Positions 42,580 through 53,599 of a DNA stretch of 64,000 nucleotides are shown piece after piece. The DNA comes from Dendrolimus kikuchii (taxonomy: Eukaryota; Arthropoda; Insecta; Lepidoptera; Lasiocampidae), in assembly GCA_019925095.2 (NCBI GenBank), contig CM034392.1, positions 17,898,387 to 17,962,386 of the forward strand. Direction: 5' to 3'. Under the pieces are notes generated by a model that saw only the letters and a program-made list of their open reading frames with translations, had not been told where the DNA came from and did not search any database. Both the position numbers and the translations under genes were made by a program. The first letter of the stretch is position 1. Every line of letters begins with the position of its first letter.

Positions 42580-43320
42580 GATACCTCGCCTACTGAAGTC
42601 GCCTAAGTCGTGGCGTTGCTGGATTCAGGGCATAGTCAGCGTGTTGTGGTTGTGGTTGCAGAATTGCATCTTAACCTCTCTGCTGTCAATTGAGTATATC
42701 AGCGTTATCGGGAGACTGGTATGTTTACTCGTCGTTAAGGATCTAGTAGATATTGAGTTATGTCTACACAAGAGGACCGGTATATTGCGTCAGTTTCTCT
42801 AAGAGGTCGTTATTTTAAGTCTATTTAACTGCAGCATCGATTCCGTGAGGTTCAAGGACTGTCTTAGAAACCTTATATACCAGGTAAGGGCTCAAAATTG
42901 ACGGTAGACCACCGAAGAGTGCGCTGTAACTTTGCACTTGAACATTTAAATAGGTCATACCTTCAATGGAGCAAAGTTCTTCTTTGTGACGAGAGTAAGA
43001 TCATGCTGTATGGTAACGATGGTAGAAAGAAAGTTTATCAAAGAGAGGGAGAGCGTTATGCACAGCGCCGCATTGAAGAAAGATTCAGTTACGGTGGCGG
43101 CTCATGGACGGTTTCGGGAGGCATAAGCACCGATGGAAAAACTGAACTTGCTTTTATGTCTGGACATCGCTTACTGTCGTTCAGTGGTCACGTTACATCG
43201 ACGAGTATTTGGAGCTTCATGTGGTACCCTACGCACATTTTTTGACGAAGAATTCATTTTTATGCAGGACAAGGCTCCTACCGCAGGCATTGAAAATGGA
43301 TACCTGAGCGAATTCGATAT
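42580..43320 (+). pseudogene. Tc1-like transposase relic
   Basis: The 5' part has a decayed helix-turn-helix reading (SPTEVA-type, then VALLDSGHSQRVV) with stops. The core frame 42898-43243 has LTVDHRRVRCNFALEHLNRS, then VLLCDESKIMLYGNDGRKKV and GGGSWTVSGGISTDGKTELA, the layout of Tc1 transposases around the first catalytic Asp (CDES). After a frameshift, EEFIFMQDKAPTAG holds the second Asp. The third acidic residue and C-terminus are not recognisable. Terminal repeats were not found. Confidence 0.7.
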
Positions 43321-43879
43321 TACGGTTATGTTATATTCAGAGGTGTTCCGATTTTTTTATGAGAAGTATATTACGTATAGAAGTATAGAAACGTCGAAAT
43401 AAACATTTCATCCGATAGCAGTTAAAAACTGAAACAGAAAAAGTGTTGTAAGTAAACACGTGATCGATGCATCGACTCGGCGGAGACAGAATCACGATGT
43501 TACTTTCTACGATACTTTCTAAGCATGAGATGTGGGCCGAAGACGGCGTAACTAGAGCGATCGGTTTCTCCCCGCGCCGGGAAAATCGGATTGAAATAGA
43601 AATCGCAACGCGGTGGAAATCGCATTTTCACGTCACACCGCACGCCATTGTGGAAACTTGGACAGGGCGAAATGTTTGCCTAGCAACGTTACAATTTGTT
43701 CAAGTTGAATTACACTGGCAATCTTAAAACGCGTGAAGAAATGAGAAGTCACGGAATGATGGAAGAATTTCTTTTAATCATAAATCGTTGCAATCTCAAC
43801 TCTGTACGATTGAAAAAATAAAACATATTATGTACATAACTGCATCCGTATAACACGTTATTGTGTCAAATATTGGTCT

Positions 43880-45154
43880 TTACATATGAAATTGGCGTTT
43901 TGTAAGGGAGGAACATAAAGTCGATTTTTTTTAATATAATTTTATTTAATCGAAGTATGTACTATTGCTATCTATGCACTTCTGCCATCTCATAGGTAGT
44001 TAATTGATCCCTTTACTAAAAAAACCATTCGGACGAGAATCAATAAAATATTTGAAGGCGCTTTGGACTATCGGAGTTGAATTTTTTCCCTTGCAAGAAG
44101 TTATTTGAAAATTATGAAAAAAATGGTAATCTGTTGGAGCAAGGTCCGGGGAGTACGGTGGATGTCTTAGACATTCCAATTGAAGCTCCTCTAATTTGGT
44201 AGCCGTCTGTTGTGCAGTGTGTGGTCTAGCGTTGTCCTGAAGCAGCAGTGGCCTAGAGCGATTGACCAGCCTCGGTTGTTTAGCTGCTAGCTTTTACATC
44301 ATGGTTTGCAGTTGCTGACAATAGACATCTGCCGTAAGCGTCTGGCCAGATTTAAGAAAGCTATAGTGAACGACACCGGCACTAGTCCACCAATAATAGC
44401 TCACAAGTAATTTTTTTTCAGTCAATTTTCGCTTGGGGCAGGATTTAGCTGGTTCGCCAGTGTTCAGCCATTGCGATGAGCGTTTCCGATTATCGTACAG
44501 GATCCTCTTTTCATCACAGGTAATGATTCGATTTAAAATCCCTTCATCATTGTGCCGGATGAATAATGTAACGCAGCAGTCGACGCGCGTTTGTCTGTTT
44601 GCTGCACTCAATTTATGAGGCACCCACCTTTCAAGCTTTTTCACCTTCTCAATTTGCTTTAAGTGGATTAAAACAGTTTTATCACTAATACTGCAGTCTG
44701 CAGCTATCTCGGACGTGATTTGCGATGGATCCGCTTCCACATAAGCCTTCAATTCTGCATTATCAACTTTGGTCTCTGGCCGTCCACGGGGCTTGTTTTG
44801 CAGGTCGAAATTTCCAGAACGAAAACGTTGGAACCAAAAACTCACTGTGTTTTCTTTTGCGACACCGCCGCCATACACATCATTAATCCTTCGAGCCGTT
44901 TCGGTAGCACTGGTGCCACGATGGAACTCGTACTCGTAAATAATGCGATATTTCAACTTTTCCATTTTGTAAACTGAGTGACGCAAAGAAAAAACCAAAA
45001 GTTGAAAAAACAAATGAATTACGGTTCTCAAAACACAAAAGCATAAGTAAATAGCTGTATAAATTCGAAATTGGAATTCCTAACCAAAAAGGAGATATTT
45101 CAGATCAAAGTTGTCGTACTGGCCAGTACGACAAAACGCCAACTTCATATGTAA
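43880..45154 (-). mobile_element. Mariner element (DD34D), near-intact copy
   Basis: The terminal inverted repeats TTACATATGAAATTGGCGTT (43880 on) and its partner ending at 45154 differ at one base over 24. The length of 1,275 bp is typical of mariner. Just inside the right end lies the perfect 20-base palindrome GTCGTACTGGCCAGTACGAC. The transposase is on the minus strand. Confidence 0.88.
43946..44965 (-). pseudogene. Mariner transposase, frame whole but two stop codons
   Basis: From ATG at 44965 (MEKLKYRIIYEYEFHRGTSA) to TAA at 43946 there are exactly 340 codons without a net frameshift. Only two TAA codons break it, at 44296-44294 (after QLQTMM) and 44002-44000 (after KGIN). The DNA-binding half (NFDLQNKPRGRPETK), WVPHKL, the first catalytic Asp in ITCDEKRILYD, the second in LLLQDNARPH and the third in PPYSPDLAPTDYHFF are all present, with 34 residues between the last two. 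It is the best-preserved transposase in the window, but the stops make it inactive as it stands. Confidence 0.88.
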
Positions 45155-45235
45155 GCACCTAATATATTCTAAAATTTTCGCAATTGTTAAACATAATTAA
45201 AACTATGTAATATTTTTAATTATGTCCTCCACCAC

Positions 45236-45350
45236 CTTCCAGCCCGATGGACTGGTGACTGGTGAGCTGGATGAGGAAAACGGGAGACCGGGATATAAGG
45301 CGCAAACTTGAGTGGGTCCACGTCCAGTAGTGGACAGAGATTGGCTGAAG
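45236..45350 (+). repeat. 3' end piece of a LINE or SINE (CCAGTAGTGGACA family)
   Basis: CCACGTCCAGTAGTGGACAG followed by AGATTGGCTGAAGAAGAAT is the same type of end as 38938-39045, on the other strand. Confidence 0.55.
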
Positions 45351-45572
45351 AAGAATATTATAATAGCATATTACGTTATACAAAGAGTAATTCTATGATG
45401 ACTACTAGAGAGTGACCGCCACGTTAGATTAAAATGAAAATAAAATTAAAATCGCGTTTAAAACCCATTAGAACGTAATACAAAATTAAGACAGAAACGT
45501 TGTTTATATTAACGTATTTATAACTTAGTTTATTTTTAGTATTTCGCCGCTTTGCTTCAGTGAAGTGCAATT

Positions 45573-45706
45573 TTGGAAGATTTTTTTAACTATAAAAAAA
45601 TATTTGTATCGAAACGAATAACATGGTACTTTTAAAATACATTGTAGACTGGCAGAAAAAATGTTATTCGTTTCGACAAAATAATTTTTTGAAAAAACTC
45701 TTCCTA
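45573..45706. repeat. Palindromic MITE-like unit with 16-bp perfect core
   Basis: TCGAAACGAATAACAT (45609-45624) is the exact reverse complement of 45661-45676. Pairing extends outward with mismatches to GGAAGATTTTTTT at the left and AAAAAACTCTTCC at the right, giving arms of about 50 bases around a 36-base centre. Confidence 0.75.
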
Positions 45707-46207
45707 AATATTCAATTTTCAATATAACATTATTAAAGTTGCGATTTCATTGTATTTTTTAAAGTTAGTTTAGTTTTTTAATAACATTAATTGTATACCA
45801 AAAGAATGAGATTTCTATTAAGACAGAAATATCGCTTTGCCGTATAGCGTCCTCTAGCGATCAAGTATTGTGAAAACATTCAAACTATAATCATTCAGTT
45901 TACAATATATTATGCTTTGTCAAATGGCACATCAATATTCAGGATATTGGGAGACTGGACGATATTACAGGGGGATCTTCAGCGTCGGACGCATCGGGCG
46001 GAAGCACGTGGAAGTGTTTACATCCGTTGGGAGTTCGTCCGGAGTCGCATCCGGCTGTTAAGCGACTCACGCTCGAATTCCTTTCTAAAATGTTATATTC
46101 TGTATTTGCTGAAGGAAATTTTTTAAAATTTTTTTATGGATTAATTTGTCTATTAACTTTCAAAATTACATGTATTATTTAAATGCAATATAATATATAC
46201 ATATAAC

Positions 46208-46238
46208 GGACGTACATATAACCTATATATGTACGTCC
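46208..46238. repeat. Perfect hairpin with 13-bp arms
   Basis: GGACGTACATATA, a 5-base loop (ACCTA) and TATATGTACGTCC. It lies at the lower end of the tRNA-derived SINE-like unit. Confidence 0.9.
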
Positions 46239-46239
46239 T

Positions 46240-46505
46240 ACTTCTGTTTGAATCTTCCCATCTAAAGGGAATGGACAGTATACTCGTCAAGCTAGACAAA
46301 GTTGACGAGTTCGGCGACAAGTTCCACACAATAATAATATCTATGTGCCGATTTCCTCATGATTTTTTCGTTACCATCGCCACGTGTTAATTGTATTTAT
46401 ATGTACTTTAGATCAGAAAATTGCCTTGCTCTCCGAGCAGGATTCGAACTCACATCGTACAACGATTAAGACTGGGTGCCTAACCAAATAAGTTAGGACG
46501 CGTAA
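46240..46505 (-). repeat. tRNA-derived SINE-like unit
   Basis: On the minus strand, 46500-46432 reads like a tRNA head: CCTAACTTATTTGGTTAGGC resembles the D-arm/box A region and GAGTTCGAATCCTGCTCGGA carries a good box B (GTTCGAATCC). The sequence then runs into a non-tRNA body (GAGGAAATCGGCACATAG, GCTTGACGAGTATACTG) down to about 46240. The anticodon arm does not fold convincingly, so it is not a working tRNA. A SINE is the best reading. Confidence 0.5.
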
Positions 46506-46828
46506 CGGTTTTTGAATGTATATTAATAGCAATCTTTTTTTTCTAATCATAGCGTTAAATACACAAAAATGTGAAAAATAATTGTATATGTTTGTTCCTT
46601 TTTCGTGGCCTTACGAATAAACAGATTGTCATTAATTTTGGTCTATATATATGTACTTCTGATATCAAGTGTGACATAGTATAATTTTTATTCCAAAAAT
46701 TAGATAATTTCAGCAAAAACTTGCTTTGAAATGTACGCAGCGGGTGAACTATGTGTGAAGCCCTAATAGTTCATACCTACATGAAACACGTTGCATTGTA
46801 ACTACAAACTTTGGTTTTAACGGTGTAA

Positions 46829-47125
46829 CTAAATAAAATTACCTACAGTGTTGACTTTTATTGCCTCTTTGCTTAGTTTACTAAAATAACCATTCACTAT
46901 CAACATACATAGCATCCCATAGGTGCATACCTTTAGCATTGTATGTCGGACCGAAATACTATGTAAGAACTGTAAATTCCTGTAGTATTTCGTCACCGAC
47001 GAGGCAGTTAGAAAGTGGGGGCCAGTTATCACGTACACGCAGTTTAAGGTGAACATAATGGAATCGATGGTAATGGATATCTCGCAGCTCCCCAGCAGAC
47101 TGTTCTGTTTATTGACAGTGCTCAT
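46829..47125 (-). CDS. Unassigned protein-like frame inside the EcR intron
   Basis: An open frame of about 98 codons in DNA somewhat richer in G and C than its surroundings. It reads NKQNSLLGSCEISITIDSIM, then FTLNCVYVITGPHFLTASSV and TKYYRNLQFLHSISVRHTML. A possible donor follows TMLK (AAAG then GTATGC, near 46930), so the exon, if real, could be 46930-47125. The hydrophobic mix is receptor-like, but I recognise no family and cannot exclude chance. Confidence 0.2.
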   Translation of the reverse strand: MSTVNKQNSLLGSCEISITIDSIMFTLNCVYVITGPHFLTASSVTKYYRNLQFLHSISVRHTMLKVCTYGMLCMLIVNGYFSKLSKEAIKVNTVGNFI

Positions 47126-48797
47126 TCCACGGCGCTCTCACTTCCCCATACCATATTGCATATAAGGAACTATGTTTTTTGTCTCTGTCTGCTCCCCAAT
47201 TTAGTCGAACGAGCACCCACGCTCCGACGCGCCTTTTCGAGTAAACATGGAAATGGGTAAATAGAAAAGGAAGGGAGATATAATTAGAATAAATGCCGTG
47301 TGGTTTAACACCAAAATAAGACTTTAAAAATTCATTCGTTTCTCAAACGAATATATGAAATAAAGCCTTGGTCGCAAAACTAGTTCCTTCATTAATGTAC
47401 GACACTTATTCACAGATTCAGACAAATGAGGGTCACGCAGTGAACCGTGAACCATGGACCGTTGCTCGGTACCGTCGTTATCCGTGCCCTTGCCCTGCGC
47501 AAGCGCAGCACATGACCTCGCCGGCTACAACGCAGGGCGTCACTCATACTCATAATCGTAGAATCAAAACACGACCGCTTCTGTCCCATTATAATAGCTA
47601 GCAATAGCTGTAAACTTAAAAGAAAATGCAAATTTCTATTTGTTTATTTTATTTGTTCTATTCAATTACAATTTTATAACAGTCTTATAGCTAAAGCGAC
47701 AATTTAAGCACCTTATCCTTAGTCTATAGTTGGGTAATAATACGCTGATATTTAAAGTTTAATCTGAGAACACAGAATTAGTTTGAGTTTGGTATTTTTA
47801 ACCCACTGTTAGATTTAATCTGGTTTAAAAGAAAAGATAATTGCTACTAATATAGGACAGAAAATCTGAATTTTTAAAGACTTATCCGAACTACGAATTA
47901 CCCCCGCATACCGGCCGGTAAGGGCTGGTACAGTTGAACACAAAGTAACCCTAGAGTGAATGAGTATGATATAACTAGAGCCTTTGAAACCATGAAAATC
48001 AATCGATAATCTCACCATAAAATAACAGCGATGGTTAATTAACCCCATTTAATAAAATATTGTACAAGAAAACTAGGCCAAGGCGCGATTAAGTGACGTA
48101 AATAGTTATCGTGTACCGGCGCACTAAGGACTTATTAATATGACCGCCTAATAACCAATTGGGTCAACGACTCTTTGTTCTTCGGAGCGATAAAGATTTA
48201 ATACCGAATTGAGACATTGTTTGTCCACGGAGTTCATTTAAAATTCACGAGAGATTCAAATAAGATTTCAATATTACACAATGGCATTTATAACGCCTCT
48301 TGTCTCTTAATTGTTTAGCGAATGTATATATTAGTTTCGTTAGTCATATCGCTGTTTATTTGGGTCATTAACATTTAGATTTCCAAGAAATTAAAGTGAA
48401 CGTAATAAGGAAAACAAAGTTAAAGCCTAATGTAGGTCAAGAGTGGCAGCCATCGAAGAATCGAGGCTGAAACAACAAATGCTGTGACAGTGAAGCAACT
48501 TGTGGAGTAATCATTATGTTGTAACCGATCACGCATTTGCCGGTTTGTAGACGAAGTTTTATAAAACCCTTGACGCGAAAAAAGTTTCTTGTAACTTTGA
48601 TCTGTATTCTGGGAATCTACAGCTTAATAGATTGGATCTATTTCGAATCTGTTTTCAATGTTCAATAGTTAAATATACACATAAACACACTATCACTCCT
48701 GTTTCTTGATGATTAATTTTTACTTAACCTTCTTCAGAATATCCGCAATTTAGTCGTGGTCTACACACCTTGTTAAGAGTGTACACTAAATTCCAGT
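47126..48797. other. EcR intron, nothing recognised
   Basis: Some moderately GC-rich sequence at 47420-47560 without a recognisable product. The rest is AT-rich and featureless to the eye. Confidence 0.4.
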
Positions 48798-48875
48798 TAC
48801 TATATATACCTATTCATTTATTTGTCTTACTGCTAGGTAATAGGTAAATGTAAAGGAATGGATAGTAAGTTATAT
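48798..48875. repeat. Palindromic MITE, copy 5 of 5, shortened
   Basis: TTACTATATATACCTATTCA at the left and GGAATGGATAGTAAG at the right retain the opposed ends. The centre seen in other copies is shortened. Confidence 0.5.
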
Positions 48876-49389
48876 AATAAAACAATATGTTACTAGGACG
48901 GTTGAAAATGAGAGTATGGATTTTAAAAAAAATGTAACAAAGTACGTACTCTATTTTATTACTATTACAACCTTACTATCTTTGAATATAGAATAAATAA
49001 TCCGTCAAAAAAAAGCGTAGTCTACTTATTAAATGTATAATGTAGTAGTAGGTACATGTACTGACATATCTGTATTATTGATATAAAGTATCTAGCTGTA
49101 TTTAAAAATTGTATGCCGTCCGGGTAAATTAAGAGGTCGTTGACCGTGTATCAGTGGAGATAAGCTGACGACGAAACCCTTATCGGCCGACAAAGAACGC
49201 CTTTGTTTTCGACGCATTCGTCGCCACACAAGCGCCGTGATTAGATCAATCACGTTGCTGCACTATTTTTAACATACCACCATAAAGTTATCATATTTAA
49301 TGGAAATAATAATATTAAGTTGGTCAAGTCATGGTGAACTTTGTATAAGAATAAAAAAGGAACAAGTTGTACATCTTATTTTTTTAAAC

Positions 49390-49605
49390 TAGGTTTTCCA
49401 TACCATCTGCCAGGGTTCGTGGCGTTGACCACGACGTTTTCCCGCGAGTCTCGCAAAAAGGCACTAGACGAAACACCGGCGAGATTTAGTGGGTATTCTG
49501 GTAAGATAAGAGGATGTGAAGTCCCACATATCTCTATCGTGACTCTCCACATGGTAGGAAGTCCGAAAAAGAGGTTCACAACCATGGTGGAAGAACTCTA
49601 GAAAT
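49390..49605. repeat. Probable transposon fragment, unassigned
   Basis: A sharp-edged GC-rich block (GTTCGTGGCGTTGACCACGA, then CATCTCTATCGTGACTCTCC on the plus strand) open on both strands. No family is recognised; the edges suggest an inserted fragment and not a host exon. Confidence 0.3.
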
Positions 49606-52280
49606 GACAATAGTCAGACAAAAAAGTGACATTTCTACTGTAGGCTAGAAGGCGTCACAGATTATTATTCTTACGCTTTTTCTTATAAAAAGCACTATTA
49701 AAACTTTCCATCAACGATTTATTATTTTACGATTACGATTAACGACTAATAATTTAGTCTAAATATTTTAGACTAAATTATTTAAAACAATATCTATTCA
49801 AATTCATATTTACATAGAGTAACAGAACTAAAACAAGTTTCAATAAATAATGTTACGTACGTAAAATTACGACGAATCGACAATAGGACGTTTACCCATA
49901 AAATATTTCATATTAAGGCAAAAGACATTAAAGTACTGAATGTAATTTCTCATGTTCTTTCATGGTAATATACTAATTATAATTTTGAAATTAGATTACA
50001 TCTGGGCAGTTTCACCCGAGAGAGGATCACAATGTTATTCTAAAACGCTCTGGGCTATTCTCAAACAAGGGGTTAACTAAAATAAACAATGGGGAGAAAC
50101 ATCCGGTTTAGACATCATCTTATATATACCTACATCATATATATAATTTTAGATTGAATTACATATAGGAAACTAATAACCTATACCAATAAATGAAATT
50201 AGTGTCTGACTGGGCGCATACGATGCTTAGTAATTAATATAAGACCGTTTTCATAATTTTTATCAGTCTGTAAATTGCCCCCACTAGGTCCAACAGATTT
50301 CATTGAAAATTTTAGGCGTTAAAACAGACATTTCATCTTAATTTTTGTGTATGTTCTATATTAATATCTTGCAAAGCTCAAAAGATATGTATATAAACAT
50401 TTTTAATTATTAATACCTATGTATAAGGGCTATAGAGTTATACTTATATATGCCAATAGTTAGTTAATAAAGTAAATACTTCTACATAACTGAAGTATGT
50501 AAAAGCGTATTAATTGCTACAAAAGATTCTACGATCTTTTTCTGCCAAAAAAGGAGAACAAGTGCGCTGGGTAAGTTTTTTAAGGCTTGGATATTGATAT
50601 ATCGTACTTTTTTTGTCGATTCACGAATTATCCGAAAAAACATATTGGCCGGAATAATATGCTAGAGATATAAAGAATGAATACTATTATGCAACAATAT
50701 TCTGCTAATTTACGTTTTAATTAATTGTATTCATAGAGCGTAACTAAACTTATTTTACTACTACAGTTTAAGGCAATTAACTTGAATATGTGTACAATAC
50801 AAAATTAGATACATTTGCAACGTGAAGGCGAGGGATACTTAAAAGGCGGCATTTCATTTTATTTTTTATTTATTTATTGAAAATTTTTAATGTGTAAGTC
50901 CACGATTATTCATTTATAAATTTAATTTATTTACATAAAAAGCAATTACTTATAGGGAATAATAATTGCATTACAACACAATTGCAAGAATTTTGGGAGA
51001 CTATATATCTTAACGGTAACATCATATTGAGTTTGTGTAGGTTTAAGGTTCTTAAAGAAGCCTACAAACTTACTCTTAACTCAATATGAATATGATCGTA
51101 ATACTACATATATCATTACAGAGTGCCGTGTAACCAGTATTGCCTCTCCACTTCGTGACCAGATATATCAGTAACGAGCAAAAACTCTACCAACGACATC
51201 AGTGCACAAAAAAATAAAGATTCACAATAAACCATGCTGCACAATACAATACAACTTAGTACACAACTTCTTAGTTGTCCACTTTTTATTAACATCTAAC
51301 GTTACAATCTAAAGAAACTATTGATTATTATTCGTAGGTATTGTTTTTTATATGTCATAATGTTCTTACAGGATAGTATATCGGCGTTTAACGTAATGCC
51401 ACAGTTCACATTTTCTTTTAGTCATACCAATTTAAAAATGTGAAAGTTATTCTATAAGATGAAATGAGTATAGGGAATAAAAAGTATTTTATTCCGGCAA
51501 ACGGAAAAAGAGAATACTGATCCGAAGTACAGGAGCCGCTTGAAAAGCTTGAATATTTTATAGCTTGTACGAGTGTTATAGAAAAACATTAAATGGGTTA
51601 ATCAGACTAAATCATTTAGCCACCTTTCACTAAATTATACATAACAATCCCTTAAGATTCGATAAGAATTTTAGGAGTAGCAAACATTTTAATTAATACA
51701 ATGTCTAGTCTATCGAAAAAGTCGCCAAATGGGTTACAATGTGCCTATGTTAATATGTGGTTGAAAAAATTTTTTATTTTCCGGAATGTACATCTCTCTC
51801 TCTTTTCTTTCACCATATCCCAATTAATTGGGGTCGGCACAATATGTCTTTTCCTTCTACACTCCTCTATTCTGATATACATCTTCTGTCACACCACAAA
51901 TCATCATATCGTCGTAGGTATAATGCGAATAGAACGCTATGATTTTACTGATCCTATTTTTAAGTCAAATAACAAACGTATATATTTTATCTATAGAATA
52001 CTTACAAATGTATGAATTAAATTCCAAATTATTACACACGAATACTGCAACGCATAAGTAAACAATTTGATTACATTTTCTATTTTCAAGAGCTCATTAA
52101 ATTTCTTAGCTGTTTTACAATTCTCCGTGAAGTCGTAAAATATGCAGTAGAGTTGTGTGAATAATTTCAAATAGAATACCCCGTAATAGCGAAATAGACT
52201 ATAATAATACAGAAGGTCACATAATAACAAGGTAAAGTATGCGAATATGATGCGACAGAAATAATCGTTTGTCGCTAGTG
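49606..52280. other. EcR intron, AT-rich, nothing recognised
   Basis: No protein-like frame and no repeat shared with the rest of the window. 51005-51085 contains an inverted pair (CATATTGAGTTTGTGTAGG against CCTACAAACTTACTCTTAACTCAATATG), which may be a small MITE. Confidence 0.4.
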
Positions 52281-52289
52281 GCACATCTC

Positions 52290-52770
52290 TCGTGAACTGT
52301 GTCATGGGCTCGGCCCACGCTCGGCGGAAGGTCATCCGCCCTCTTCGTTCATTACTCAATAACTCATCTGAGAAAACAATGAATTGTAAAAATATCCACC
52401 ACCAACAAAGTCATGAAAATAGTTCTACTACATTTGAGATTAGAGAGAGACTTCATTTGGAGATCACCAGAGCTCATCAGCAGTATGCCGACAACGTATA
52501 CTGAAGTACTTTCGCTATATAGCCCGTAAGAACCAAAACAATATGGAGACTTGTAGGCACTGGGAAAGTTGAAAGCAGGAAACCTCGTGGTACATCTCCA
52601 AATAGATAGACTTACCAGATTGCTGACCAGCTAGATATGTCAATAAACTCGGTCGTCCACCTTGCTCAGAACCGCTCTCGGTGAAAAAGAGCAATCGTTT
52701 ACTGGCATCAACATGATCCTCAGCAGTAAGGGAAGGACTTAGAAGAATAGAGACTAGACATGAAATACAT
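52290..52770 (+). pseudogene. Possible transposon protein relic, unassigned
   Basis: Short readable pieces such as FEIRERLHLEITRAHQQYAD (52427-52486) and, after stops, SRKPRGTSPNR and YQIADQLDMSINSVVHLAQN look like a basic helix-turn-helix protein. The block is richer in G and C than its flanks. I cannot name the family. Confidence 0.3.
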
Positions 52771-53538
52771 CGTGGATTAAGACAAAATGGGTATTATTGC
52801 TAAGTAGAGAAATTATGACTTCCTCATACTTCTCCAATAATTATGAAAGCCATACCATACGGGGGATTATATTTCATTATCTTATTACTTATCTCATTTC
52901 TTATTTTATCTTGACTACGATATATTTTGCATTACTCTCAAATATTTTTGCAAGATGTCATTTTTTTAACCTCGTGTCAGAGATGTTTCTTTAGGAAAAA
53001 AATAGAAAACAAAACGTAACACGGAATGGTACTTGCTTACATCAAACTCAATAGATTGCAGATTATTCAAGTTAAAAATATGTTGATGGCAAAGTGTAAA
53101 TAGTAAATACACAATAAACGATTAGAACAGATAGATAAAATAACAGCTCGAATTGATACCTCAGGTTTTATGTATCTGTGTCTATTGATGAATGATGAAT
53201 AACAATCATATAATTTAATCATGACCTATTTGCAGTATTATTTATACAACACCGCCTTGCTAATGTAGATACTTAAAAACTAAATAATATTGCCATAAAG
53301 GGTGTAAATTATGTCAATAGCATCCTATCAATGAGTAACGATGTATGTACAAAACCCTTTACTAAAGCCCCCACACGAGTATCAGTGAAAGGCGGTTTAA
53401 TACATATAGGTAGCAAGCAAAGTAATAATAATTTGGGCGTTGTCAGTTTGATAGATGACCTGGAAATGACGTTGCGTTTCAACCAAAACTCTTCCCCTGG
53501 CAGTGCCACTGCTGGCGTGCCTATTATAACAGTGCTTC

Positions 53539-53597
53539 GTTTGTAATTGCTGTAAAATAATCTGAAACTTTTAGATTATTTTACAGCAATTATAAAC
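53539..53597. repeat. Long hairpin: 25-bp arms, 9-base loop
   Basis: 53539-53563 pairs with 53573-53597 at 24 of 25 positions (core GCTGTAAAATAATCT). It immediately follows a protein-like plus frame (53331-53546) ending in VPIITVLRL that I cannot assign. It may be a transposon end, or a transcribed stem-loop such as a small-RNA precursor. Confidence 0.8.
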
Positions 53598-53599
53598 AA

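Noticed and set aside
46432..46505. A functional tRNA gene on the minus strand
   Set aside because: The box B and D-arm regions are tRNA-like, but acceptor and anticodon stems do not pair well. A SINE head is more likely.
49341..49601. Host exon in the EcR intron
   Set aside because: Open on both strands with sharp GC edges and no splice-consistent partner. It looks like an inserted fragment.
53331..53546. Plus-strand frame ending VPIITVLRL as a host gene
   Set aside because: No recognisable domain, both strands are open, and it ends inside a hairpin, so a transposon scrap or chance is more likely.
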